Source of the DNA: Cokeromyces recurvatus
Lineage: Eukaryota > Mucoromycota > Mucoromycetes > Mucorales > Mucoraceae
Assembly (NCBI RefSeq): GCF_025118155.1
Contig: NW_026251426.1
Coordinates: forward strand, 62,001-126,000
Reading direction: 5' to 3'
Length of the DNA stretch: 64,000 nt
A model generated the notes under the pieces. It was not told the origin of the DNA. It made no database searches and worked only from the letters and a program-made list of their open reading frames with translations. A program made the translations under genes and the position numbers. Below, piece after piece: positions 12,411 to 25,365 of the stretch (positions are counted from its first letter, which is position 1; each line of letters begins with the position of its first letter).

Positions 12411-15400
12411 TTATTTGTTTGAAAGACTATCAAGTAACATATCAGACTCTATACAAAGTTGTTTATATTTTTGCCACAACATGAATCCATTATCATCATC
12501 ATCATCACTATCTTGATTGGGTATAGGTGAACTGCTTCTACTCCCAGTATGAATACCACTAATCTGTCCTTCCAAATAAATCATAATCAATGTATTCAGC
12601 AAATCTCCTTGACTTTCTGTTAACTCACTCCATTGCTCTGTAAAAGATAACCATAATTGACCCAGGGATTGATAGAACGGATCTTGTGTAATATTATCAG
12701 GTCGAATGATTGAATGTGCTTGATAGGCAATTCGTATGCCTTCTTCTAAGCCTCTTGTTCTGTACGATGCATGAAGTGCCTTTTTAAAGGCATTTTCATT
12801 TAATATCTATATTAGAACAAATAAATATGTATTCATTATGTCTGTATCAATTTATATTTTATATATACCTCAAGACATTTTTTACCATATTTTAAAATAA
12901 TGGGATAAAATGATAAAGTATCTAAGCCTGTATAATCATTACAGACTTCTGTATCCAACATAATTTGTGTTTTCCATGATGCTTCTGCTCGTTTACTATC
13001 TAAAAATCCTTGTAAAGCACGAGAATAGTCTTGGTTTACAAAATAAGAAAGTGACTTGACTACCATTTCTCCAATTTTCAAATAAGCTCTATATTCTTTC
13101 CAAATCGATTTTAATTCTTCATCTTGCTCTGATGCCTCTTCATTAATCACTACAGCATCCCCTTCCTATACATACATACATACATGTATATGTAAACAAA
13201 AGAAAAGAAAAACTTACATACGTACACACCCACCCACACATTTTACTAGCTTTTTTTTTATTACCTTTTCAGTCGAATAAAACAAATATAAATGCTCTAA
13301 ACTTAATTGATTTTGGGCTCTCGCTAAAAAGTTCTCGAAACTAAACATAAAAAAAAAAGTGTCAAATTGTTTCTAAATGTATGTTGATGATAAATGATCT
13401 TATGTTTTACCTCTTTAGGAATCGATCATCATCAGAAGAATAACTTGACACTTCAACAATCTTTGAATTAACACGATTTTTGAGTCTAGATCCACTAAAT
13501 GAATAGTGATGGGCCTCTTCTGTTTGTCCTTGATTCACTGCTGTACCCACAGAAGAATCATCCAAAAGGATGGATGAGTCCATAAAATGAACTGAATCAG
13601 ATGACGTCTTTTCTATAAATCCAACATCATCATCTGACGTAGTAGTAGTATTAGTAGTTGAAATTAACATTGTATCTTCCATTGGATGATCATGTGCATA
13701 TATTTCTTTTGTAAATGATTCATTATCCACTTGAATAAATTCCTACAACAGAGAATGTATCAATCTTTTTTTTTTTTGTTTTTATCTCTTTCTTTACCTT
13801 TAGAGTATCGGGTATACAATCATAGAGTTGCTCTTTAGTCACTTTAGGCAATGCATCACTGACATAGATGAAAGAAAAGGGTGGGATGGGATCATTCAAG
13901 ATATCTTGCTCAGTAGCAGGTGTTACAATTGCATCACAAAACTTGAACCATCTACCTTCAGATAAAGACGTCTCTACCCAAATATAAGCCCAATAATGTC
14001 CTGTACCACTCTTGCCATCATGATGAAAGGTGGCTCGTAATTGATAGGCTGTCGTCTTCATGTCATCAAATAATCTTTCTATTTGCGCCTTCTTCTCATC
14101 AATTACTTTCTCGAGTCCAGCTAATCGATCCTCTATCCATTCTCTTACAGACGTCAATACAGACTCTAAATCATCTATACGCGTTTGTTGTTGATTAAAG
14201 TACTCAAGTGTTTGCTCAAGTAGGTTGCGTTTATCTATCTTATCCCCTTTCAGTTTAGTAATCTCTTGTTGAGCGCAAAGAATTTGTTTTTGATATTGAT
14301 CCATTTCTTGGAAACCCCTTAAGGCTCTCTCCTTGTTCTTTGCTAAATAACGATCCATATAAATTGTATGTTCTATCTTATAATCCTGCTTTATTGACTT
14401 TTGGGACATTCGATTCTCCAAGTTAATAAAGAGAATAGGTGGTATTTGTGTAAACGATGTAAACTTGAAAGAAGAGGATTCATCACTTTCATAGGATTCA
14501 TAGATTAATGGGTCTAAACATGTATGGAATGAATTGGCTGATGGTTGATCAAGGTTAAGTGTTAAATAATAAACTTCTTCATCTTCATAATCATCCCCAT
14601 ATTCTATTCTTGCCTTCAATAGGAACAAACTATCATGACAATGAAAGAAAACCGTCTACAACTTAGAATATATGTGTGTATGTATGTGTGTGTGTAGGTA
14701 TGTGTGTGTGTAGGTATGTGTGTGTGTAGGTATATGTGTGTGTATGTGTGTGTATGTGTGTGTGTATGTGTGTGTGTATATATGTGTGTATATCTATCTA
14801 TCCATATATGTATATGTATATATATATGTATTTTACCTTTTAAATATGGGTATATAATCTATTAAATTATCTGAATGTTCATCTGCTTCTATTAAATCGT
14901 GTATCATCATATCCAAAAATGCTAGATATATATCATATAAATGAAAAATTGAACCCTAATTAAAATGTGTTCTCCTCTATTAACTACTTTTACCTTCATA
15001 TGTTTTATCGCTTGATTCCCATCCATTGGCTGTCAACTTTGTATTTAGGGCTCTTACGTAATGTGATATATTACCATACTGTCGCGTGGAAAGGTTTAGA
15101 AATGCAAAACACTTTTGTAATTCGGCTAATGACTTGATGCATTTAGGCATCAGTCGAGGTTCACTTTCGATTTGTCCTTCTTCTTCTATTTCTTGAATAG
15201 GTGTTGTTGATTCAACAATAAGTGGGGGTAAATCACTTTCAACCATGGCTTCATTAATACTGCTGCTGTTGCTTGATACGTCGTTATTTAATGAAAGTTG
15301 AGATAATTCTTGTTCGTCAAAGGTAATTAAATCAGGAGAGGGTGTTATCTGTCGTTTTGTAATGACTTCTTTCATAATGTAAGCAGAGACTGAGTCACCA

Positions 15401-16031
15401 AATCCTTTCCAATAATTACTTGGACCACCCCATTCATAAGGAATAGGTCGAAAGACGAATACTATTTCTCTAAATGCAGTAATATGGAAAAGGGCTTGTA
15501 TAACGATAGGTGAATAAGCAAAATTATAAGGAGGTCTGAGCCCAATTGGCCTAAGATATTGAATGAGAGTTAATGTACTCATTTTAATGAAATTTTAATG
15601 TATATAAATTTACAAATCATCCAAAGCTTTTCTTTCATTTGGATCTTCGGGATCTTTCCACCAAGTGAGTGAAAATTCATTGTTTTTAGTAGTAGTAGTA
15701 GTAGTAGCAGAAGTAGTAGTAGTCGTATTCATGTTTTCCTGTTGAAAAGGAACTACACTCCATTTCGATAAATCATAGTGTTGTTGTGGTACAACAGCAG
15801 GTGGCTTCTCTTCTAATGTATCAAAATTATGCATAAAAGGAAAATGATTGAATTTTGATATGTGTATATTTAGACGAGTATACTTTTTTTTTTGACTTAC
15901 CTTGTGGTGTAGAAATAGGTGATAAATAAGCTGTTTCTTTATTGTTATCATCAAATAAAGCTTGGTTTTTTTCTTCTTCTATGCTTAGACGAAGAGCTAA
16001 TTGTTCGTCCGTTTCTAAATTGGTCTTTAGA

Positions 16032-16080
<49 letters not shown>

Positions 16081-16459
16081 AAGTCAACAATGCAATCATT
16101 ATATTCCCCCCTCTCCCCCATTTTTACTTTACCTCATCGGTATCATCGTCACTTAAATCAGCACCAGAGAATATATAATCAGCAGCTCTTGCAACATCGT
16201 TATTGTACCTCTGTTACTAGAATTTTAATAAACTTGAATGTAAAGTTCGTTGTAACTCACTTACAGCTAGTGCTTTTCTGGCTTGACCTCTTGTCACCCC
16301 CTTTTAGAATAATAATAATAATAATAATAAAAAAGAGAGAGAGAGAGTTTAAAAGAAAACGAAAAAAAAATATGTATATACATTAATTTACAATTATTAG
16401 TAGTGTCATTAAACAAGAATATTTACTAAATCTATTAATTGCTGTATAGCATCCTCCAT
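12411..16459 (-). CDS. USP25/USP28-type ubiquitin-specific protease homologue lacking the catalytic Cys
   Basis: Twelve exons (16427-16459, 16265-16300, 16133-16210, 15901-16024, 15614-15812, 14994-15550, 14837-14921, 13798-14629, 13411-13742, 13265-13340, 12869-13165, 12411-12806) encode 1014 residues, close to USP25/28. Order: N-terminal UBA-like domain (~1-45, MEDAIQQLIDL to DVARAADYIFSG), a ubiquitin-interacting motif (~54-66, DEQLALRLSIEEE), the USP domain from ~158, a coiled-coil insert (~440-560), the His box (GTGHYWAYIWVE, ~580) and the helical C-terminal region ending DMLLDSLSNK. IYMDRYLAKNKE matches the USP25/28 finger region. The Cys box aligns without gaps as GLRPPYNFAYSPIVIQALF, so the NTCW cysteine is alanine (A168). 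His and Asp (KFCD) positions remain. Probably a ubiquitin-binding pseudoprotease. An intron contains a 47-nt poly-A/T tract. Confidence 0.88.
14670..14800. repeat. (TG)n / (TGTA)n microsatellite inside a USP-gene intron
   Basis: Alternating gtgtgtgtatg units fill most of the intron between exons 7 and 8 of the USP25/28-like gene, making that intron the longest of the gene. Confidence 0.85.
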
Positions 16460-16582
16460 TTTCTAATTTAATATTTATTTATAAATGTATTTGTGTATAT
16501 AAAAACAACCAAGAATTGCTGTGAAGAATTTCTTTTCATATTGTCCTTTTTATCATCGCAGTTTAAATTCTCGAAAGAAAAG

Positions 16583-16615
<33 letters not shown>

Positions 16616-17574
16616 AGATAGAGAAGTAATGATTATTTTAAAAGCTCTGGAGACAACCTGTGTATTTACTAAACAAAACTTCTGGTTTCTTATAATAATG
16701 AATGATACGTTAACAATATACATAATTACCTTACCTCTAAGATTTGAAACACTGTTCATCGTTGCTCCGTATGATTTCCTACTATGAATTGCTTTTCACT
16801 GGTTCCTAAGCGTACCCCCATTTATGTCACTTTTTTTTTTTTCTTGCATGTATTCCTACAATAGATAGCTGAAACGAATATTATAAAAATAAAACCTAGT
16901 AATAGTGTATGAAATACACTCGTTTGTTTGTTGCTTACTTACAACGCATAAATTTGGTTCATATATACACTTTATTTATATTATAACGTAGCCTCTTATC
17001 TATTTATACAGCCAAAGCATAATCTAGTTTATCACAGAGTTGCATTAAAAAAAAACTTATCAACAATTCCATTATAAACATTCTCAAACACTTCAACCAT
17101 TAGCATCCATGATAGTAAAAGCTTTCTCATGCTATACACTGTGTGGAATACTTGTACTAATAATGACAGGATAAATTCATAACATTATGAGCAAAATGAC
17201 GTCAATCATAAAATAAAAAATGAAAATAAAAAAAAATTGGACATAATAGAGACCTGTCAGCACTCATAATAAAACTTTCTACTGTATCTTATTGAATGTT
17301 TTTTTTTTAAAAAAAAAATGTCATAACAGACAATATAACAGGCAAAAGTATTTAAAACCTAGTATAAGCAGTACACTAATAATAAATTTCAATATATTTA
17401 TTGATTTTGTCTAAAACAAAAATTTTACTACAACTTTGCAGTGCAGTAATAATAAAGGAGTAATTTATGATTTAAAAATTTCGACTCTACAACTAAACAT
17501 TTTTTTTTTTTTTTTTTTTTTTTTTGTTCTTTCTTTCTTTTTTTTTCCCCCCAATATTTATAATAAAAGAAAAT
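16460..17574. other. Divergent intergenic region
   Basis: Lies between the start codons of the USP-like gene (-) and GTR1 (+). AT-rich, with A/T homopolymers at 16581-16611 and 17500-17525. No coding frame or RNA gene recognised. Confidence 0.5.
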
Positions 17575-18964
17575 ATGAAAAAGAAAGAAAAGGTATTATT
17601 ATTATTAACATGTACCATATTATATAAGCTTAAATAAATGAATATAATAGGTTTTACTAATGGGCAAAAGCGGGTCTGGAAAGACATCTATGCGTTCTAT
17701 TATCTTTAGTAATTATATTGCTCGAGATACGAGAAGACTTGGAGCAACAAGTAAAATAAATAAGACATAGACACACATTATATATCTGGTATAACTCATT
17801 TTAATAACTTTAGTTGATGTTGAACATTCAAATGTAAAGTTCTTGGGTAATCTCGTTTTAAATTTGTGGGATTGTGGAGGGTAAGTCAATGATGATTCTG
17901 CACTAGTACTCCTCCTTTCCTCCTCATTCCTTTTTTTTAATATTTTGCATAATAGTCAAGAAGCGTTCATGGAAAATTATTTTGCATCGCAAAGAGATAG
18001 AATTTTTAAGAATGTTGAAGTCCTTATCTATGTATTTGATGTTGAAAGTAGAGATTGGGAAAAAGATTTACATTATTATCAATCTTGTTTGGAAGCTATT
18101 CTTGCTAATTCAAAGGAAGCTCGTATTTTTTGTTTAATACACAAAATGGATCTTATACCAGAACACCAAAGAGATCAAGTAATGACCCTTTTTCTCAACG
18201 ACACTATTTAGATGATTTCTATTAAACTTACCTTTCTTTTTTTTTTTTCTTAAAAAAGATCTTTGAACAAAGAGTAACTGAACTTCAAAAACGATCTGAG
18301 CCATTGACAATTCAAGCATTTCAAACATCAATCTGGGATGAAACATTGTACGCTGTATGCCAACGTGAATAATATTTAATTGTAGTCTATATACTTATTT
18401 TTATGTATAGGCTTGGTCTAAAATTGTTCATTGTTTGATTCCAAATATTCGTGTATTGGAATCTCACTTGGATAATTTTTGTCGAATTTGTGATGCAGAT
18501 GAAGTTGTATTATTTGAAAGGACGACATTTTTAGTTATAGCTACAGCTGCCACTATTTCACATCAAGATCACCATCGATTTGAAAAGATTAGTAACATTA
18601 TAAAGCAATTTAATCTTGGTTGCAGGTAAAATTAAAACCAAGTATGTAAGCGTTAATCGTATATATGCATATATGCATATAATTTAATTTGTTTTTGCTA
18701 TAGTCGATCACAAACGAGATTTAAAAGCATGGAAATAAGAGGAAGTAGCTTTACTGCTTTTATTGATATTTTGACAAATAATACATATGCTATGGTGATT
18801 ATGTCAGATCCAAATATTCGTATGTATTCGCTTAAATTTTATATCAATTTATATATTTATATTTATTTATTATTAATATACTCATTCATATAGAATCAGC
18901 AGCAACTTTACTTAATATTGAAGCAGCTAAAAAGCATTTCAAGAAATTGGAAGCATCAAGATAA
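17575..18964 (+). CDS. GTR1: Rag-family small GTPase Gtr1/RagA
   Basis: GTPase that forms a heterodimer with Gtr2/RagC on the vacuole and recruits and activates TORC1 when amino acids are plentiful. Eight exons (17575-17592, 17651-17750, 17814-17880, 17956-18178, 18259-18354, 18411-18625, 18704-18819, 18894-18964) give 301 residues; yeast Gtr1 has 310. Start [20 protein letters not shown] carries the P-loop; switch II is [14 protein letters not shown]; NKxD is HKMD, as in Rag proteins. The C-terminal roadblock-like dimerisation domain follows ([17 protein letters not shown] ... [13 protein letters not shown]). The first exon is only 18 nt; the start was chosen because MKKK-VLLMG is conserved in RagA. 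No C-terminal prenylation motif, as expected. Confidence 0.94.
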
Positions 18965-19318
18965 ACAGAATATATGGACACAAATCCTACCTAAAAAGAT
19001 GTTGTATTATAAATTTGAATATAATCTGCCATAATAAACAAAAAAGTCATACTTTTAAGTGGAATTAATCCTTTGTATATAATAATAGGTCTCATTGTTG
19101 ACTGTTTCCATAATGGTTCATCTTCTTGCTCTTTTAAAAATGAAAAAAAAAAAGCTAGCGTTGCCATAACAATAGCCTAATAATTCGAGCTAAATAAAAC
19201 TCGAATGAGTCCATAATAACCATGAACTTGCTACTCTCTTTATAATTCATTCAATTAGACTAAAATATAAAAGCTTTTCTTTTCTTTTCCGTATACAGAT
19301 ATGTAAATACATATATAC
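18965..19318. other. Intergenic spacer
   Basis: About 350 bp between two plus-strand genes; an A-rich TATA-like stretch (taaaatataaaag) lies about 60 bp before the next start. Nothing else seen. Confidence 0.4.
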
Positions 19319-19766
19319 ATGTCTCATTGTAAAATATCACAGCACTCTTTTAGTAGCCGTTGTAATAATAATAGTATCTTTCCTTTAACAGAAGAAAATT
19401 TAGCAATATACACCGAATATGTGAGTTATAGAACATGAAACTAACTATAATATGTGTATACGTATGTATTCATCTTTTTTTTTCTTCATTGAATATAAGT
19501 TACTTACTTTGAAAGAATCAAGAATGCAAATTACAGAAAAGTATATACAGGAACAGAGACCCATATTAGCCACAGAACTGTTATTAGAAGAAGAAGAAGA
19601 AAGAAAGAAAGAAAACGCTCTATTGGAGTCTACGTACAAGATAACACCTCAGGATTCACAACAAGGGCTACCTATCATTTTATTACATGAAGATCTATCT
19701 TTTAATAATAAATCAAAGTGGTTAAAAAGGAAATGGATGAAATGGTTAAGCAACAGCGCGTGGTAG
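19319..19766 (+). CDS. Small hypothetical protein
   Basis: Two exons (19319-19420 and 19500-19766) joined in phase by a gtgagt donor and an aag acceptor, giving 122 residues. I do not recognise the family. The N-terminus is polar (MSHCKISQHSFSSRCNNNS), then IFPLTEENLAIYTEYLLTL, a charged helix with a run of five Glu (LLLEEEEERKKENALLEST) and a basic, Trp-rich C-terminus (KSKWLKRKWMKWLSNSAW). No signal peptide or transmembrane segment. The C-terminal amphipathic helix could bind membranes or partners, which is speculation. It sits just after GTR1 on the same strand and convergent with the oxidoreductase gene. Confidence 0.5.
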
Positions 19767-20024
19767 GTCTTGGACACTAGACACTACTACGAAGGATCAT
19801 CATACATTACTAATTGAAAAAAAAAACAAAATCAAAATCAAAATCAAAATACATCTTCCTTGATGATGCCTATAAATAAATTTAAAGTACTTGTATTAAA
19901 ATATCCTGAAACAGTACAACCAACGATTGTAAATTCCTTGTATTATTATAAAATACCAAAAAAAAAGAAATAAAATACATATTTATCGCTTTATTATCCC
20001 CTTTCTTATTCTTTTTTTTTTCTT

Positions 20025-20836
20025 TTAAAGTAGAATCGTACGACCTTCATCATTACTTTGATGAGCTAATTCAATAATACGTATACAGTTAGCACCATCT
20101 TCAGGCTTCACTGCTAAAAGATCTGGATCGCCCTTCAAGATGGCCTCTGCCACGTTATTATAAAAGGCTAAATAGTCACCCTTTTCTGTATCTACTTTAC
20201 CCACGATATGAAGACCATTCCATTCACTGTTAATCGTACCATAACGTTCTACGGGCTCAATACCATAATCAGCATCAGAGGGGACTAAGCCGGCCTTTAG
20301 TTGTCCCTCCTGTACATCTAACCATTCCTTTCGATAAGAGCCTTGCATACCACGTAAATTAAATCTAAAGACAGGCTCATGACGTGCCAACATACTCGAT
20401 CTTAGAATCGCTTTCAGATTATTTTCGTAGCCGAGAATGATGGTGAAATCATCAATGATGTCCGTATCCCTCAGTTGACGTTGATTACATAAGACGGCAA
20501 AGACAGATTTCGGCATACCAAATAAATGTAAGGCTTGGTCAATCAGATGTGCTCCTAGATCATACAACATGCCAGACCCTGGCGTATCCGTCTCCTCTCG
20601 CCAACCTGTCTTGACATAATTACGGAATCGATCAAAGTGGGATTCATACTCTACAAGACGTCCTAATTGTTGTCCCTTCACAATCTTTTGAACTGTTAAA
20701 AAATCTCCATCCCAACGACGGTTTTGATAAATACTACAGATACACCCTGTGTCCCTTGCAACCTTACAAAGTTCTTCTGCTTCTTCTGAAGTCACTGTGA
20801 AAGGCTTTTCAACAACAACTAAAATAATAAATAAAT

Positions 20837-20882
<46 letters not shown>

Positions 20883-21174
20883 GGATCAAGAGTGAATAGG
20901 AAATCATTCCTTACTACGGACTTACCATGTTTTCCAGCTTGCATAGCTTGAAGTACTAATGGATAATGAGAATCATTTGGTGTCGTGATGACAACTAAAT
21001 CAATATCTGGATTTGCAAAGAGTTCTTCTGCACTTTTATGAACAGTTATCCATGGATAAATATCCTTTGATTTATCACTTCGACGTTCAACTACTGCTGC
21101 CAAGTGCAAATAAGGCGAAGATGCGATTAAAGGACAATGGAATACTCGGGCGGACATGCCTGAATAATAATAAT

Positions 21175-21207
<33 letters not shown>

Positions 21208-21261
21208 AAAGGTGAAAGCAAGTTTATTAATAAAGCAGGCCTGCTTCGCTAATTTATTCGG

Positions 21262-21294
<33 letters not shown>

Positions 21295-21338
21295 TCACCA
21301 AACCCAATAACCCCCACATTAACTTGCTTGTCAGACAT
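20025..21338 (-). CDS. Gfo/Idh/MocA-family NAD(P)-dependent oxidoreductase
   Basis: Three exons (21299-21338, 20926-21159, 20025-20818) encode 355 residues. The N-terminal Rossmann fold starts MSDKQVNVGVIGFGMSARVF (GxGxxx-type dinucleotide loop, split by intron 1), followed by DIDLVVITTPNDSHYPLVLQ and GKHVVVEKPFTVT, whose EKP is the conserved catalytic Lys motif. The C-terminal substrate domain contains YDLGAHLIDQALHLFG, with the family's Asp and His residues. These enzymes oxidise or reduce sugars, inositols and related alcohols; the substrate cannot be told from sequence. Probably cytosolic: no targeting peptide. The intron before exon 3 contains a 30-nt A/T run. The length is typical of the family. 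Confidence 0.9.
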
Positions 21339-21790
21339 AATGCTAATAATAAAACACACAAAAAATATTTATAAATATATTTATATACGTATAAATATAT
21401 GTGTATAAATATAAAAAAAAAAAGAAAGGGTTTTTTTTTCTGCCTCAAGAATTGAATGCTTTAACTTAAGTGACTGTTTTTGGCTATAATTAACTTTAAA
21501 TTCATTCCCCTACAGTCATTGCAGATTGATGTAGCAATAGCTTATATGAATGACTGTAGACAGTATCGTGCTACATTGGTATACAATGAATAAATTACAT
21601 AATCACTTTTTCTGCATTTTACTATGTAATAACTTTATTTTATTTATTTATTTTATTGAATATAACTAATGACGATCATACATTTTATTTGACCCTTAAT
21701 ATATATAGTTGTATTGCTTATATGTTAGTGCGTGCGTGAGTGTGTGTGTATGTGTTGATGGATATTTATATATAAAAAAAAGAGCAAATA
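21339..21790. other. Intergenic spacer
   Basis: About 450 bp between two minus-strand genes; TG-rich near 21730-21760. Contains presumably the promoter of the oxidoreductase gene and the 3' end of GLE2. No motif recognised. Confidence 0.4.
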
Positions 21791-23213
21791 TTAACGCTTC
21801 TTTGGTGTGCGAGGCTTAATCTCTTCATCTCTAACAGCATGTAAATAAATCTTATTTGTATTTGATGGTAATGCTTGTTTATAGCCCTGATTTAGATATG
21901 GATAAAAAGGTATTAAAAAACAAAAGAAAGGTCTTTATATATTTAGCTTTATAGCATTCCTTACCTTTGACCAATCATAACTAACAGCATAAGCAAAGAT
22001 ACTACCATTTCTATTGAAAGCTGTACAGGCAATTTGTCCATTACTCTTGGGAAATGGTTTCAAACGCTGCTTAGAATCCTTATCCCAAAAACTAACAGTA
22101 CCATCTGCGCCACATGTAGAAAATGTACCATGAACAGGATGAAAACTGATGTCGTTGACTGCATATACATTTTTAGCGTCATCACGATGACATTTGAAAG
22201 AGAAATTTTTACTATTGAAATGGTTAGGAATTTATAATTCATCTATTTATATTTAACTTACGATGCATCCTTATCCTCTACATATTGAATACCAACTCTT
22301 CCTTCAATTGAACCAATAGCAAAGCCTTTACTGTCAGAAAAGCATGAAACAACACGAGTTTGCCACTTCAAAGGCGATGCCAATTGCTATATATGACGTT
22401 AATCAAATTAATATCTTCTCTTATTAAACGAAGAGGGATAGTCATATTATGACACATACCTTGAATATAACAGTAGGATTATTTAAATCAAATATACAGA
22501 CATGTTTTTCTGCAGTTCCAACCACCATTAAAGGCCCATTTGCATCCATAGCATAACAACGTTCAGGTAGTTGAACAGTACCCACAGGAGTAGGACTTCT
22601 GAGATCCCAATACTTGAGTGTCTTATCCCAACTGCCAGTAGCTACAACGTTACTTTGTTCTAAGAACTTGATGCATTTAATCGTGTCGTCATGTTGAGCG
22701 ATTTGTGTTGTCTGTCCTGTAGCAATATCAAACATTCGACCTGCTTTATCAGCACCACCTGAAACTACTTTTGTACCATCCTAAATAATATGTGTGAGTT
22801 AACTATATTCTCATTACATTATACATATATATATAAAAAACAAAAAAAGGGAATACGACATTTACTTTACTCCAACTAACACATAATGAAGGAGCTTCAT
22901 GAGAAAATGCTGCTTTAGGAATAGTAGCGCCAGAAGGTTGAACTTCATAAATACGAACCTATTTAAAGTGTTAAATATATTTAATTTATAACGCATATTT
23001 TTTTTTCTTTTCTTTTCTTCCTACTTGATTATCCCATGAAGAAACGGCTAAAAAATCAGCTTGTGAAGAGAAATCTAAGTCAGAAATACCGTCGCTAGGT
23101 GGTTGAGAAACCTGTGGATTAAAAAAAAAAAAAAGGAAAAAGATCAATGAGATTAAAATACATGTACTTGATTAATATATGATCTTTACTTCAAAATCTT
23201 TAGGATCTAACAT
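21791..23213 (-). CDS. GLE2: mRNA export WD40 protein Gle2/Rae1
   Basis: WD40 propeller that binds the GLEBS motif of nucleoporin Nup98/Nup116 and supports mRNA export at the nuclear pore. Seven exons (23190-23213, 23025-23111, 22866-22958, 22460-22780, 22262-22386, 21965-22211, 21791-21886) encode 330 residues. Typical Rae1 sequences are present: [137 protein letters not shown] and a basic tail. Seven blades can be counted. The N-terminus is shorter than in animal RAE1 (about 365 residues). The start at 23213 (MLDPKDFEV) is the first ATG in phase with exon 2. Confidence 0.94.
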
Positions 23214-24904
23214 TTATAGTTTAAACGCGTAGTTAAAGAAAAAAAAAAAAAAAAAAAAAGAAAAAAATCAACAATTTTTTTTTAATGTAGTAGTCCGAGA
23301 GAAGCAGAAAAAAAAAAGCAGTTGTGGCGGAATTAGGATAAATAAACTTTTTTTTTTTTAGACCAGAAGACTATACGATAACATAAAATAAAAATGATCG
23401 ATGAGCACATAGCAGTTTAATTATGCTATACTGCTCTTGCCAGTTCAAAAAAGAAAAGGTAGGAAAAAGCCTTTTAGGAGTCAAGAAGAAATCAGAAAAT
23501 ATACCAGTCTATGACAAGAACAGCTATTACATTACTTTATCACCAAAACTGACGGCAGGAGGAGGAAAAAGTGCTTGATGAAACAAATAATACATTTCAT
23601 ATGCATACTGTTGGCTAACAAACTAATTGAGGAGAAGAGGGCCGTGAAGATTTAGGTTTCTTTAGAGGAAGTTGGTTGAGGGAAAAGGAAAGTGAATTCA
23701 GCTATAATGAATAGTATTTGGAGTTGATAGTGCAATATGAAGACATTTGATAAGGTATTCATAGGTAAAATTATCATATGAATGATAAAGATATGACCGA
23801 GAAGCCTACCAAGACGCCAATGAAGGATGCAGCCACGCTCAATATGGGTCATTGGTAACTAAAGGATTGCATCCCGCTCTAAAGAAGAAAGATGACAAGC
23901 AAAAATCAATTTGGTGTTCATATTATCGCTGCTAACTTGTGAAAATTGTTGATAAAGCTGCTTGAAAGTACGACAATCTAAGATATTTAAAACTGGAACA
24001 ATATAATTATCAGAGAGAACGTTTTGTAAATTTATACCCATGTGAGCGGCTGGTGGAAGTATGGATATATGGCAATAGAAATTATAATCAAAAATTTTTT
24101 AGGCAGTTCCACCGAATAAAGAAGAATGTTTGCTTATATAATTGAAACGCGAACTACCATCAATGACTGCTAAACAAGATGAAGCATTACTTTAACTGAG
24201 ACTCGAGATGAGACATAAAATATACGGTGAATACAATCATTTTAATAGGGTTACAGGTTTTTTTTTTCTTTAAAAAAAACAATGGTTGTTATTTAAAACA
24301 CTAATAACAAGTCCGTATTTCAGGTGAGATTGTATTATTTGTATATAAAGGAGCATAGAAAGCAAACGATCAAAATCTTTGGAATGAACACTTGATAGCA
24401 TTAATTTAATTCTTAGTCTTCATTGCCTTATTAATGTTCTATTTCCTTTTCAATGTGCTCCCAAAAAAGCCCTTAACGTATGCAGTCAAATGTTTATATT
24501 GGATATTTTTACACACTTTACTGCAAACAATAGATAATATTTGACACTCTACCTACCATGCAACTTCTACTCCTTCACTATCATTCACCAACTCTCATTT
24601 TACTCTTTTCAAATATACATGACAGCAGACTAAACTTTCTTAAATTATACTTTTGATATTGGAATATACTGTAATGCTAAAATTGAAAGAGCAGAGAGCA
24701 TAAGAATAAAGAGCATTGCTTCATATTATCTTGCACATGAACATGTTGTATCGTGAAATTCTGTATTTGCTTTTATTTCATTTTTTGAAATGCATCACTA
24801 TATAAAATGGCAGGGAATTCAAAAAATTGTTTAATCTTGTCAAAATACTATTCTTGAGAACCAATATGCCTCGAAAAAGCCCTAAGATCACTTGATTAGT
24901 AAAT

Positions 24905-24940
<36 letters not shown>

Positions 24941-25365
24941 TTTCAGTTAACACAGAAAAGAATAAAATACTATTTTAATAATGAAGATGAATATGACTTA
25001 GTGAGTAAGATAATAATCAACTTAGCTATGGTTACGAAGAATAATCTTCCATTCACAATAGTATATCAAATGAAATTGTTCCTTTATTTATATACATCTT
25101 TCTTCTCTATACTTTAATATTAAAACAGTATTAGAACAAAAATAGATAAGTATGATAATAAAAATATTTATCCTTTCTTTTAACCATTGGATATTTTATT
25201 TGTCACCAATTAGATTTCATTAGAGGTGGGAATAGATGGCAGTAACATGCTACTACTACTACCACTGCTACTGCTGACTTCTAAACACTTCTAATATAAA
25301 AAGGGCCTAATTTTCCGGGGAAATTCTTTCTTTTTCTTTTTTTTTTGTATACTATATCATTAACA
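23214..25365. other. Intergenic region with a possible gene relic
   Basis: About 2.15 kb. A minus-strand frame at 23859-24041 (60 codons, VPVLNILDCRTFKQLYQQF and following) and an adjoining out-of-phase frame at 23652-23852 have a coding feel but are broken by stops; no family can be named. The rest is AT-rich, with a 34-nt A run near 24907-24936 and a CTA-triplet patch near 25250. Confidence 0.4.
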
